Positions 53,372-61,053 of a DNA stretch of 64,000 nt are shown in pieces. Positions within the stretch are counted from its first letter, which is position 1. Every line of letters begins with the position of its first letter. The notes below the pieces were generated by a model. The model did not search any database, was not told the DNA's origin, and saw only the letters and a program-made list of their open reading frames with translations. This DNA is from Chryseobacterium paridis (lineage in GTDB: Bacteria; Bacteroidota; Bacteroidia; Flavobacteriales; Weeksellaceae). The position numbers and the translations under genes are program-made. The stretch covers positions 682,001-746,000 of the forward strand of contig NZ_JAENHK010000001.1 in the NCBI RefSeq assembly GCF_016595215.1, in the 5' to 3' direction.

Positions 53372-54754
53372 ATGTCATTAATAAAAAGTATTTCAGGAAT
53401 CCGAGGAACTATCGGAGGAAAAGTGAATGATAACTTAACGCCACTTGATGTGGTAAAGTTCGCTTCAGCATTCGGAACTTGGCTTCAGAATAATAAAAAC
53501 AAAAAAGATTTAACACTTGTAATAGGAAGAGATGCCCGAATTTCCGGTGAAATGGTTTCTTCCCTGGTGAGTGCCACTTTACAAGGTTTAGGAATCAATG
53601 TTGTAGATCTTGGACTTTCTACAACACCTACTGTTGAAATCATGGTACCTGAATTAAAGGCAGACGGAGGAATCATCCTTACTGCTTCTCATAACCCAAA
53701 ACAATGGAATGCTCTTAAACTACTCAATGAGAAAGGAGAATTCATCAGTGGGGAAAATGGAGCAGAGATGTTGGCGATTGCTGAAAGTGAGGACTTCAAC
53801 TATGCTGAGGTAGATGATTTAGGAAAATATGAAGTAAGAAATGATGCTTTTGACATTCATATTCAGCAGATCCTTGATCTTCCAATGGTAGATGTCGAAG
53901 CTATTAAAGCTAAAAATTTCAAAGTTGTTTTAGATGCGGTGAATTCAACAGGAGGGATAGCTATTCCAATGCTGTTGAATAAGCTAGGATGTGAAACAGT
54001 AAAATTATACTGTGAACCGAACGGACAATTTCCGCACAACCCAGAACCATTAAAAGAGCATTTAGGAGATATCTGTGAGCTCGTAAAAAAAGAAAATGCA
54101 GATTTCGGAGTAGTTGTAGATCCGGATGTGGATAGATTGGCATTGATCGATGAGAAAGGAGAAATGTTCGGAGAGGAATATACATTGGTTGCTATTGCTG
54201 ATTATTTATTGAAACATAAAAATGGAGTAGCAGTATCTAACCTTTCTTCAAGCCGTGCATTAAGAGATATTGCTCAGAATCATAATTCAGAGTATTTCGC
54301 AAGTGCTGTGGGAGAGGTGAACGTTGTTACTTTAATGAAAGAGAAAAATGCAGTAATTGGAGGTGAAGGAAATGGAGGAATTATTTACCCTGATCTTCAC
54401 TACGGAAGAGACTCTTTAGTAGGTGTTGCTCTTTTCCTTACCTATTTAGCAAAAGAGAATAAAACCGTTTCAGAACTAAGAGCAGGTTATCCAAGCTACT
54501 TCATGGGTAAAAAGAAAATTGAGCTGACTCCGGAAATCAATGTAGATGAGATCTTATCCAAAATGGAGAAAGAATATCAAAATGAAGAGGTTTCTACAAT
54601 AGATGGAGTAAAAATAGATTTTGAAAACAACTGGGTGCACCTTCGTAAGTCCAATACAGAACCGATTATCAGAGTGTATACAGAAGCTAAGTCACAGGAA
54701 GAAGCTGATCAGCTTGCTGACGAGATTATAGCGAAAATAAACAGTTTGATCTAA
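53372..54754 (+). CDS. glmM: Phosphoglucosamine mutase GlmM (phosphohexomutase)
   Basis: 460 residues. The alpha-D-phosphohexomutase motifs are complete: catalytic Ser106 in TASHNPKQWN, metal-binding DVDRLALID, sugar-binding GGEGNGGIIYP and phosphate-binding RKSNTEPIIRVY. The length and GRDARISGEMV segment fit the GlmM/phosphomannomutase group. GlmM makes glucosamine 1-phosphate for UDP-GlcNAc; the exact hexose specificity is inferred from size and the absence of another candidate here. Ended by the hairpin at 54762-54793. Confidence 0.9.
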   Translation: MSLIKSISGIRGTIGGKVNDNLTPLDVVKFASAFGTWLQNNKNKKDLTLVIGRDARISGEMVSSLVSATLQGLGINVVDLGLSTTPTVEIMVPELKADGGIILTASHNPKQWNALKLLNEKGEFISGENGAEMLAIAESEDFNYAEVDDLGKYEVRNDAFDIHIQQILDLPMVDVEAIKAKNFKVVLDAVNSTGGIAIPMLLNKLGCETVKLYCEPNGQFPHNPEPLKEHLGDICELVKKENADFGVVVDPDVDRLALIDEKGEMFGEEYTLVAIADYLLKHKNGVAVSNLSSSRALRDIAQNHNSEYFASAVGEVNVVTLMKEKNAVIGGEGNGGIIYPDLHYGRDSLVGVALFLTYLAKENKTVSELRAGYPSYFMGKKKIELTPEINVDEILSKMEKEYQNEEVSTIDGVKIDFENNWVHLRKSNTEPIIRVYTEAKSQEEADQLADEIIAKINSLI

Positions 54755-54761
54755 AAATAAC

Positions 54762-54793
54762 AAGAACGGAGCATTGAGTTCCGTTCTTTTTTT
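54762..54793 (+). terminator. Terminator after glmM
   Basis: Arms AAGAACGGA / TCCGTTCTT with a 9-base loop, followed by a T run. The run merges with the -7 region of the next gene. Confidence 0.8.
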
Positions 54794-54800
54794 ATACTTG
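54793..54800 (+). promoter_or_regulatory. Near-consensus -7 element (TATACTTG) of the Crp-like gene
   Basis: One mismatch to TAnnTTTG, 4 bases before the ATG at 54805. It overlaps the T tract of the glmM terminator. Confidence 0.4.
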
Positions 54801-54804
54801 TAAC

Positions 54805-55383
54805 ATGTTTGAGCATTTAAAAAACAGATTTCCTTTTCCAAGAGCAAAATGTGCAGAATTTATAAAGGACTTCAAACGGATGGAAGTTCCTGCAAAGACC
54901 ATTCTTTTACAAGAGAATGAGGTGTCGTTCCATGCTTATTATATTGAAAAAGGGATGGCCAGAGCCTGGTACAATAATGATGGGAAAGACGTTACTTTTC
55001 AGTTTTTTATGGAAAATACCATGTTCTCCTCTCTTGAAAGTTTTAGAAAGGGCTTACCAAGCATGGTTTCTTTTGAAACAATAGAACCCTGCATTTTATG
55101 GAGAATCGATAAACCAACGGTCGATAAAATCTTAGCTGAAATATATGATGATCCTCAGTTAAGAGATCAGTTAATGGATTCTGTTTTTGAAAGAACATTT
55201 GATTACATGAAACACTTCTTTTCATTTATTAAAGACAGTCCCCAAAAACGTTATCTTAATCTTACAAAAGAAAAACCGGAGATCATTAAAAGAGTTCCCC
55301 AACACTACATTGCTTCTTATCTTGGAATTACTACCGTGCATCTGAGCAGAATAAAAAGTAAGATCCTGAAAGAAAAGCTGTGA
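54805..55383 (+). CDS. Crp/Fnr family transcriptional regulator
   Basis: 192 residues. Cyclic-nucleotide-binding-like beta-roll (about 20-115: LQENEVSFHAYYIEKGMARAWYNNDGKDVTFQFF) and a long helix, then a C-terminal DNA-binding helix-turn-helix (VPQHYIASYLGITTVHLSRIKSKIL, about 165-190). The phosphate-binding cassette residues of true cAMP receptors are not evident, so the ligand is uncertain. It lies 72 bases upstream of a quinone-oxidoreductase-like gene, a likely target. Confidence 0.9.
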   Translation: MFEHLKNRFPFPRAKCAEFIKDFKRMEVPAKTILLQENEVSFHAYYIEKGMARAWYNNDGKDVTFQFFMENTMFSSLESFRKGLPSMVSFETIEPCILWRIDKPTVDKILAEIYDDPQLRDQLMDSVFERTFDYMKHFFSFIKDSPQKRYLNLTKEKPEIIKRVPQHYIASYLGITTVHLSRIKSKILKEKL

Positions 55384-55406
55384 GTATAATCTGATAACAA
55401 ATGTTA

Positions 55407-55438
55407 TTGCAACAGGAAATGCTTTCATCCTAATTTTG
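55407..55438 (+). promoter_or_regulatory. Promoter: TTG, 21 bases, TAATTTTG
   Basis: TTG at 55407-55409 and TAATTTTG at 55431-55438, 21 bases apart and 17 bases before the ATG of the oxidoreductase gene. Confidence 0.65.
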
Positions 55439-55455
55439 TATTAAAATAAAAGATA

Positions 55456-56427
55456 ATGAAAGCAGCAGTCGTATTTGAAAAAGGAGGAACTCCTCAATAT
55501 GCAGATTTCCCGGAACCCGAAATTATTCAGGATGATGAGCAATTGATCTATGTAAAAGCAACGTCTATTAAGCATCTTGATAGAGCAAGAGCAAGTGGAA
55601 AACACTATTCCACGGAAAATGAAGAACACCAGCCTAAAATAATCGGAAGTGACGGAGCCGGAATATTAGAAGATGGCTCTAAAGTCTATTTTTTCAGTAA
55701 AAAAGGAACAGTAGCTGAAAAAGTCGTAGCAGATAAGAAAATGATGGTTCCTATTCCTGATGGCCTCACATTTTCTATAGCAGCAGCGCTGCCAAATGCG
55801 GTTATGGGCTCTGCAATGGGGCTTAAGTTTAAAACACAATTAAAACAAGGAGAAACAGTCCTTATCAATGGAGCGACTGGTATAACAGGAAGGATTGCAG
55901 TTCAGGTGGCCAGGTTATATGGAGCTAAAAAAATAATTGTTACCGGAAGAAATGAAGAAGCATTAAAGTCTCTATACGAATTAGGAGCTGATGAAGCAAT
56001 CTCTTTGAAACTGGATGATGAGGATTTTAAACAAAGGATTAAAGATAGCCATAATGAGACGCCTATTGATGTTGTTTTAGATTATATCTGGGGACATTCG
56101 GTTGAGCTTCTCTTATCTGCAATAAAGGGAGATGGAAATTTTTCCCATAAAACAAGGCTGGTTTCTGTAGGTGGAATGAGTGGTGATACCATTCAGTTAT
56201 CATCCCAGATTCTCAGAGGTACAGACCTGCAGATTTCAGGTTCAGGATTAGGAAGCTGGACGCAAGATGAATTTAAATTATTATTGACAGAAATTATCCC
56301 CGAAATGTTTCAGGCTGCCGCAAACGGAAAGCTTATCATGGAAACGGAAGACGTTGATTTAAAAGATATTGAATCAATCTGGCATAATGAAATTCCTAAT
56401 AGAAAAAGGTTAGTAGTGTTAATTTAA
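55456..56427 (+). CDS. MDR-family quinone oxidoreductase-like protein
   Basis: 323 residues. Medium-chain dehydrogenase/reductase fold without a catalytic zinc site. The cofactor-binding segment is VLINGATGITGRIAVQVARLYGAKKIIVTGRN (NADPH type) starting about residue 135. The N-terminal domain is short with a HLDRARASGK-like loop. Relatives reduce quinones or enones. It has its own promoter and follows a Crp/Fnr-like regulator on the same strand, so the regulator may control it. Confidence 0.88.
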   Translation: MKAAVVFEKGGTPQYADFPEPEIIQDDEQLIYVKATSIKHLDRARASGKHYSTENEEHQPKIIGSDGAGILEDGSKVYFFSKKGTVAEKVVADKKMMVPIPDGLTFSIAAALPNAVMGSAMGLKFKTQLKQGETVLINGATGITGRIAVQVARLYGAKKIIVTGRNEEALKSLYELGADEAISLKLDDEDFKQRIKDSHNETPIDVVLDYIWGHSVELLLSAIKGDGNFSHKTRLVSVGGMSGDTIQLSSQILRGTDLQISGSGLGSWTQDEFKLLLTEIIPEMFQAAANGKLIMETEDVDLKDIESIWHNEIPNRKRLVVLI

Positions 56428-56611
56428 TGTGAATCTCTCTTTTTATCCACAATTCTTTTATTATATTCTTCTTTTTACTATCTTTAGGATAGAAAATTAC
56501 AAAAACATAATTCAAAAAAAAGTCGCAAATTTGCAGTAATTTTGAATAACAATCTCAGAAGTAGTATATTAATTAAATAAGTTTGCCGAGGTTCGCAAGA
56601 AAATTCGGGCA

Positions 56612-58015
56612 TTGGCTGACAGAGTAGACACTATATTGGAAGAATATTTTGGAAATGAACTTGTAAAAAAGTTCGAAGAAATGATTGAGAACAATGATGA
56701 ATTCTATTTCGATACAGAAGAACTGGAAGATATTATTGTTTATTATCTGGAGCTGGGCGATTTTAACTATGCAGATAATGCTGTTAATTATGGTCTAAAG
56801 CTTCATCCTAATTCACTGGATATCAAGATTAAAAAGCTTGAAGTCCTGCTGGAATGGGAAGATTATAATACGGCAAAAGAACTAATTGACGAGTTGAAGG
56901 CTTCATCCATGGAGCACACGGACTTTTTAGTTTGCTACGCCAAGTATTATTCGAACCTGGGAAACCCTAAAAGATCCATTGAAATTTGCAAGAAAGCACT
57001 AGAACTGAAAGAAGAAGAAAACTTCCTTCACAACTTTATTGCGGACGAATATGTGAATTTAGGAGATCCTTTCAACGCTCTGAAACATTATAGAAAAGCA
57101 TTGAAAGAGGACCCAACGGATGAATATGCGTTGGAAAACTGTATGATCTGCTTTAATGATTTGAAAAAGAGTGAGGAGGCTATTGCCTTTTTGAATGAAT
57201 ATTTAGATGAATTTGCCTATTCTGAGACCGCTTGGTACGAATATGGGCAGTTCTATTTCAATAGAAAGAATTATGAGGAAGCGATCAAAGGATTTGATTA
57301 CCTTTTAGCGATCAATTCATCTTCTGTAGGAGTATATGCGAATAAGGCAGCTTGTTACGAAGCTTTAGGGCAATATAAAAAAGCAATCGAAGTATATGAA
57401 GAGATGCTTGAGCTGGAATACACAAAAGCATTTACCTTTTATAAAATCGGATTGTGCTATAAAGCAATGAAACAGCCGATTATAGCATTGAATTCTTTTC
57501 AGAAATCATTGAGAGAAGATCCTCAGTTTTATCTTTCCATGATGGAGCAGTCTTATTTGTATGAAGAAATGGGGGGAATGGCAGAAGCACTTCATTTTGC
57601 AAAAGAAGCGACTCACCTGAATGACAGCAATCTTGATTATCAGAAAAGACTGGCATTTTTATTCATAGATTCAGGAAAGTTTGAAGAAAGCCTTTCTTGT
57701 TTAAAGAAACTGGTAGTTTCAGAACCTTCAAGGTTTTACAATTGGTATGCTTACTCAGAAGTATTGATGCTTTTAGGTGAATATGAAGAAGCAGTTACGA
57801 TTTTGTATAAAGCTATTGAAAATCATAACAGAGCAGAATTATACTATCAGTTGAGTAACTGTTATTTTAACCTGAGAGAACAGGAAAAAGGAATTGACTC
57901 GCTTAAACAGGCGCTAGACTTAGATCCGACTCTTGTTCAGGATATGCAGAAAAAATATCCTTTCATAAAAGATGGCGTGAAAAAGGCTAAAGCTAAAGTG
58001 AAGAAAAAGAATTAA
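56612..58015 (+). CDS. Tetratricopeptide-repeat protein
   Basis: About 460 residues made almost entirely of TPR-like helical pairs (for example YANKAACYEALGQYKKAIEVYEEML and YTKAFTFYKIGLCYKAMKQPIIALNSFQKSL), with a Lys-rich C-terminus (KKAKAKVKKKN). A scaffold for protein-protein contacts; the partner is unknown. There is no ATG near the N-terminus: the first is at residue 24. The TTG at 56612 (MADRVD) and TTG at 56636 (MEEYFGNEL) are candidates, and the frame is open back to 56573. The start is therefore uncertain. No signal peptide, so cytoplasmic. Confidence 0.85.
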   Translation: MADRVDTILEEYFGNELVKKFEEMIENNDEFYFDTEELEDIIVYYLELGDFNYADNAVNYGLKLHPNSLDIKIKKLEVLLEWEDYNTAKELIDELKASSMEHTDFLVCYAKYYSNLGNPKRSIEICKKALELKEEENFLHNFIADEYVNLGDPFNALKHYRKALKEDPTDEYALENCMICFNDLKKSEEAIAFLNEYLDEFAYSETAWYEYGQFYFNRKNYEEAIKGFDYLLAINSSSVGVYANKAACYEALGQYKKAIEVYEEMLELEYTKAFTFYKIGLCYKAMKQPIIALNSFQKSLREDPQFYLSMMEQSYLYEEMGGMAEALHFAKEATHLNDSNLDYQKRLAFLFIDSGKFEESLSCLKKLVVSEPSRFYNWYAYSEVLMLLGEYEEAVTILYKAIENHNRAELYYQLSNCYFNLREQEKGIDSLKQALDLDPTLVQDMQKKYPFIKDGVKKAKAKVKKKN

Positions 58016-58041
58016 CGATCAGTAAATGATCAATTAAATAA

Positions 58042-58072
58042 AAATCCTGCAGTAATGCAGGATTTATTTTTT
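58042..58072. terminator. Terminator between the TPR gene and the EamA transporter gene
   Basis: Ten-base arms AAATCCTGCA / TGCAGGATTT with a 4-base loop, followed by T's. Bidirectional use is likely because the genes converge. Confidence 0.8.
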
Positions 58073-58948
58073 TATAGCAGGTTTGGTTCTTAAGAAGATC
58101 AATCCACCAATGATGATACCAGCGCCTATAAATTGTAAAAAAGTTAATTTTTCACCATCTAAAATGCCCCAAATAATTGCTACAATAGGCATCAGTAATG
58201 TCACTGTTGATGCAAATAAGGGAGAAGATACCTTTAGTAAACGGTAATTCATGGTCATGGCCAGCCCGGTTCCAAATATGGATAGCAATCCCACGAAAAG
58301 CAACCCCATCATGTTATCTTCTGAAAAACTAAATTCCGAGAAGAATCCGGTAAGCGCCAGCGCAATGATAGAAGGCAAAACCAAAACAAAAGAGAATACA
58401 AATGCCGACAGAATAATTGAAGACAGCTCCATAAGCTTTGATTTTACTGTTGTGGTACTTATTGCGTAACATAAAGTAGCGAGAAGGAGTAATAAGATCG
58501 GAATCAGTTTAAATCGTCCTCCATCATCTGCTCCAAAGGCAAGTATACAAACTCCGGCAAAGCTTATACAAACTCCGATAATCTGTTGTTTCGTAGTATC
58601 AAATTTCCAGACAAGAGCCCCAACGATGATCACAAAAATGGGCATCATGGAGTTGATGATCCCGGCAATACTACTGCTTATTTCTGTCTCCGCAATTGGA
58701 AAGAGGAACATGGGAATAAAATTTCCGGTGATTGCTGCTAAAATAAGCCACTTGATATGCTTTTTGGGAAACAGCTTATATTTTGAAATGGCAACAGGAA
58801 ATAATATGATTCCCGCAATAAGAACCCTTAATGCACCTACCTGGAAAGGGTTGAAATGTTCTAAAGATTTTTTAATTAAAATAAAAGAAGATCCCCAAAT
58901 GAGGCTGAGCACCAATAAGAGGATCCATTTTTCTTTTTCTGCTTTCAT
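58064..58948 (-). CDS. EamA-family (DMT superfamily) transporter
   Basis: 294 residues with about ten hydrophobic helices in two EamA repeats. The N-terminal repeat begins with LLVLSLIWGSSFILIKKSL and contains LRVLIAGIILFPVA; the second repeat has ALCYAISTTTVKSKL and ends in FIGAGIIIGGLIFLR. Exports small metabolites or amino acids; substrate unknown. The aat gene lies 2 bases upstream on the same strand. Confidence 0.93.
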   Translation of the reverse strand: MKAEKEKWILLLVLSLIWGSSFILIKKSLEHFNPFQVGALRVLIAGIILFPVAISKYKLFPKKHIKWLILAAITGNFIPMFLFPIAETEISSSIAGIINSMMPIFVIIVGALVWKFDTTKQQIIGVCISFAGVCILAFGADDGGRFKLIPILLLLLATLCYAISTTTVKSKLMELSSIILSAFVFSFVLVLPSIIALALTGFFSEFSFSEDNMMGLLFVGLLSIFGTGLAMTMNYRLLKVSSPLFASTVTLLMPIVAIIWGILDGEKLTFLQFIGAGIIIGGLIFLRTKPAIKK

Positions 58949-58950
58949 TA

Positions 58951-59592
58951 TTATTTTTTGTGTAAATGGTGTAAAAATTGTTTTTTCGGAATCATCCTTG
59001 CGCCCAGGCTTTCCAAATGATCCGTATGAGATTGGCAGTCGATAAGATCCAGCTGATCTTTATGGGTTTCCACAAAATGGATAAAACCAGCTTTGGAGGC
59101 ATTGCTTACTTTAGCGAACATGCTTTCTCCGCAAAAGACATTCCCGATAAGAAGGCCATAAAAGCCTCCTACCAGTTCATCATCTTTCCATACTTCAATG
59201 CTTTTTGCCAGTCCGTATTCGTGAAGGGTAATAAAGGATTCCATAAGTTCATCAGATAGCCAGGTTCCTGTCTGTCCGACTCTGTTTATTTCCTGGCAAC
59301 TTTTGATAACCCCTCTGAAGTTCTTATTTTCTGTAAATGTGAAAACACCCCGGTTGAGTATTTTCCGCATCGATTTTGAAACCTTTAATTCTTCAGGAAA
59401 CAAAACAAAACGGGGATCTGGGCTCCACCAAAGGATTTCTTCCCCCGGATTGAACCAGGGAAAAATACCCAACTGATAAGCAAACCAAATCCTTTCTACC
59501 GATAGATCTCCTCCAAAAGCGATAATGCCTTCGTGTCCGTCATAAAGTTCCGGATCAGGAAATGAAATCTCGTTTTCGTCTAATCGAACCAT
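58951..59592 (-). CDS. aat: Leucyl/phenylalanyl-tRNA-protein transferase
   Basis: 213 residues from the ATG at 59592, giving MVRLDENEISFPDPELYDG; an upstream start in the frame is less likely. Family markers are LGIFPWFNPGEEILWWSPDPR, GTWLSDELMESFI and GGFYGLLIGNVFCGESMF. Aat adds Leu or Phe to N-terminal Arg/Lys, the N-end-rule degradation mark. It is transcribed with the EamA transporter gene 2 bases downstream. Confidence 0.96.
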   Translation of the reverse strand: MVRLDENEISFPDPELYDGHEGIIAFGGDLSVERIWFAYQLGIFPWFNPGEEILWWSPDPRFVLFPEELKVSKSMRKILNRGVFTFTENKNFRGVIKSCQEINRVGQTGTWLSDELMESFITLHEYGLAKSIEVWKDDELVGGFYGLLIGNVFCGESMFAKVSNASKAGFIHFVETHKDQLDLIDCQSHTDHLESLGARMIPKKQFLHHLHKK

Positions 59593-59654
59593 GGTGAGGA
59601 AAAAAAATCCCACTTAAAAAGCAGGATTTATATTTTTAATCGTTGTATTCTTAA

Positions 59655-60032
59655 TTAAAAAGGTAAATCATCGTCTTCATCTGCAGCAAATGGATTTTCA
59701 TTTGAAACAGGAGATGCAGATTGTGATGGGCTAGCCTGAGTTGGTTCTGATCCCATATCAGAAACTTTTTCTACTCTCCATCCTGTAATAGAGTTAAAGT
59801 ATTTGGTTTCACCTTGAGGAGAAGTCCATTCTCTTCCTCTGATATTGATTCCCACCTTTACATTTTCTCCTTCTTTAAGGTTATCCAATAAACTGATTTT
59901 ATCAGACAAAAATTCTATGTTTATCGGCTGTGGATACTGTTCCTGAGTTAAAATAACCATTTCTCTCTTTTGAAATCCACTCGCAAATGTCTGAGCATCA
60001 AAAAGTTTCTTTACCGTTCCTTGTAATTCCAT
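59655..60032 (-). CDS. DUF3127 domain protein
   Basis: 126 residues from the ATG at 60032 (MELQGTVKKLFDAQT). The longer frame upstream overlaps the tRNA promoter and is not used. A beta-rich core (about 1-85: GFQKREMVILTQEQYPQPINIEFLSDKISLLDNLKEGENVKVGINIRGREW) matches the DUF3127 family, thought to adopt an OB fold like single-strand-binding proteins. The C-terminal 40 residues are Pro/Ser-rich and end in DEDDDLPF, very like the acidic SSB tail that recruits other proteins. Nucleic-acid binding is therefore plausible. Confidence 0.88.
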   Translation of the reverse strand: MELQGTVKKLFDAQTFASGFQKREMVILTQEQYPQPINIEFLSDKISLLDNLKEGENVKVGINIRGREWTSPQGETKYFNSITGWRVEKVSDMGSEPTQASPSQSASPVSNENPFAADEDDDLPF

Positions 60033-60130
60033 ATCGTATATATTAACGATGTAAAAGTAAGAAAATGAAATGTAATAAAAGGGGTCAGGAAAAAAAAATA
60101 CAGAAATTTTAATTTTTTTTGAGAAAAGCC

Positions 60131-60160
60131 TTGCAATTATAGAAAATTGCCCTATATTTG
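60131..60160 (+). promoter_or_regulatory. Promoter of tRNA cluster 1: TTG, 19 bases, TATATTTG
   Basis: TTG at 60131-60133 and TATATTTG at 60153-60160, 19 bases apart, a near-ideal Bacteroidota promoter, 50 bases before the first tRNA. Confidence 0.75.
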
Positions 60161-60210
60161 CACTCACAAAAACGAAAGAAGTTCTTTAAAATACGACTTA
60201 TCAAAACAAT

Positions 60211-60292
60211 GCGGATGTGGTGTAATTGGTAGCCACGCCAGACTTAGGATCTGGTGCCGTGAGGCGTGGGGGTTCGAGTCCCTTCATCCGCA
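60211..60292 (+). tRNA. tRNA-Leu (anticodon TAG), copy 1
   Basis: 82-base class II tRNA. Acceptor arms GCGGATG / CATCCGC pair perfectly, the anticodon stem-loop CCAGA-CTTAGGA-TCTGG gives TAG, and a long variable arm (GCCGTGAGGC) is typical of leucine tRNAs. CCA is not encoded. Confidence 0.95.
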
Positions 60293-60301
60293 CAACGTTT
60301 T

Positions 60302-60377
60302 GCGAAAATAGCTCAGCTGGTAGAGCACAACCTTGCCAAGGTTGGGGTCGCGGGTTCGAATCCCGTTTTTCGCTCCA
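60302..60377 (+). tRNA. tRNA-Gly (anticodon GCC), copy 1
   Basis: Acceptor GCGAAAA pairs with TTTTCGC, anticodon stem-loop CAACC-TTGCCAA-GGTTG gives GCC, T arm GCGGG-TTCGAAT-CCCGT. The 3' CCA is encoded in the genome at 60375-60377. Confidence 0.95.
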
Positions 60378-60383
60378 CTCCAT

Positions 60384-60467
60384 GCCCTGGTGGTGGAACT
60401 GGTAGACACGCAGGACTTAAAATCCTGTGCCTCTTTTGGCGTGCGGGTTCAAGTCCCGCCCGGGGTA
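60384..60467 (+). tRNA. tRNA-Leu (anticodon TAA), copy 1
   Basis: 84-base class II tRNA. Acceptor GCCCTGG / CCGGGGT with a G-U first pair, anticodon stem-loop CAGGA-CTTAAAA-TCCTG gives TAA, variable arm GCCTCTTTTGGC, T arm GCGGG-TTCAAGT-CCCGC. CCA not encoded. Confidence 0.93.
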
Positions 60468-60469
60468 CT

Positions 60470-60506
60470 AAATCCTCTGTAACATTGTTACGGAGGATTT
60501 TTTTTG
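60470..60506 (+). terminator. Terminator of tRNA cluster 1
   Basis: Arms AAATCCTCTGTAAC / GTTACGGAGGATTT (one G-U pair) with a 3-base loop, then TTTTT. Confidence 0.85.
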
Positions 60507-60516
60507 CTTTGGTAAG

Positions 60517-60549
60517 TTTGTTTTTTATACAATGGATTTCTTATATTTG
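60517..60549 (+). promoter_or_regulatory. Promoter of tRNA cluster 2: TTTG, 21 bases, TATATTTG
   Basis: TTTG at 60517-60520 and TATATTTG at 60542-60549, 21 bases apart. Its sequence differs from the cluster 1 promoter. Confidence 0.72.
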
Positions 60550-60595
60550 TGATAAGAATGCTGATGTTATCTGTAATTACAGATCATTAAAACCA

Positions 60596-60677
60596 GCGGA
60601 TGTGGTGTAATTGGTAGCCACGCCAGACTTAGGATCTGGTGCCGCGAGGCGTGGGGGTTCGAGTCCCTTCATCCGCA
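60596..60677 (+). tRNA. tRNA-Leu (anticodon TAG), copy 2
   Basis: 82 bases, nearly identical to copy 1, with one change in the variable arm (CCGTG to CCGCG). Anticodon TAG. CCA not encoded. Confidence 0.95.
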
Positions 60678-60685
60678 CAACGTTT

Positions 60686-60761
60686 GCGAAAATAGCTCAG
60701 CTGGTAGAGCACAACCTTGCCAAGGTTGGGGTCGAGGGTTCGAATCCCGTTTTTCGCTCCA
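60686..60761 (+). tRNA. tRNA-Gly (anticodon GCC), copy 2
   Basis: As copy 1 with CCA encoded, but a C to A change in the T arm (GAGGG against CCCGT) leaves an A-G mismatch in the stem. Anticodon GCC. Confidence 0.92.
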
Positions 60762-60767
60762 CTCCAC

Positions 60768-60851
60768 GCCCTGGTGGTGGAACTGGTAGACACGCAGGAC
60801 TTAAAATCCTGTGTCCGCAAGGACGTACGGGTTCAAGTCCCGTCTGGGGTA
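60768..60851 (+). tRNA. tRNA-Leu (anticodon TAA), copy 2
   Basis: 84 bases. Same acceptor (GCCCTGG) and anticodon arm as copy 1, but a different variable arm (GTCCGCAAGGAC) and a compensated T-stem pair (ACGGG / CCCGT). CCA not encoded. Confidence 0.93.
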
Positions 60852-60852
60852 C

Positions 60853-60892
60853 AAAACCCTCTGTAACATTGTTACGGAGGGTTTTTCTTTTT
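60853..60892 (+). terminator. Terminator of tRNA cluster 2
   Basis: Fifteen-base arms AAAACCCTCTGTAAC / GTTACGGAGGGTTTT (one G-U pair), 3-base loop, T-rich tail. Clearly related to the cluster 1 terminator with an extra compensated pair. Confidence 0.85.
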
Positions 60893-61053
60893 TTATATGG
60901 TGGCTTTATTCATCGTCACATAAATGCTTTTTCATTTCTATTCAATTTTACACTTATTTTTTGATAATTTTACTTAAGCTATAAGTATTGGAGATAGAGA
61001 ATAATTGATGTTGGTAGCTATATCAAATCTTCTTAGTAAAAAATAACTTGTCC

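Noticed and set aside
60201..60383. Apparent protein frames over the tRNA clusters on both strands
   Set aside because: They coincide with well-formed tRNA genes and carry low-complexity, tRNA-derived residues; not real genes.
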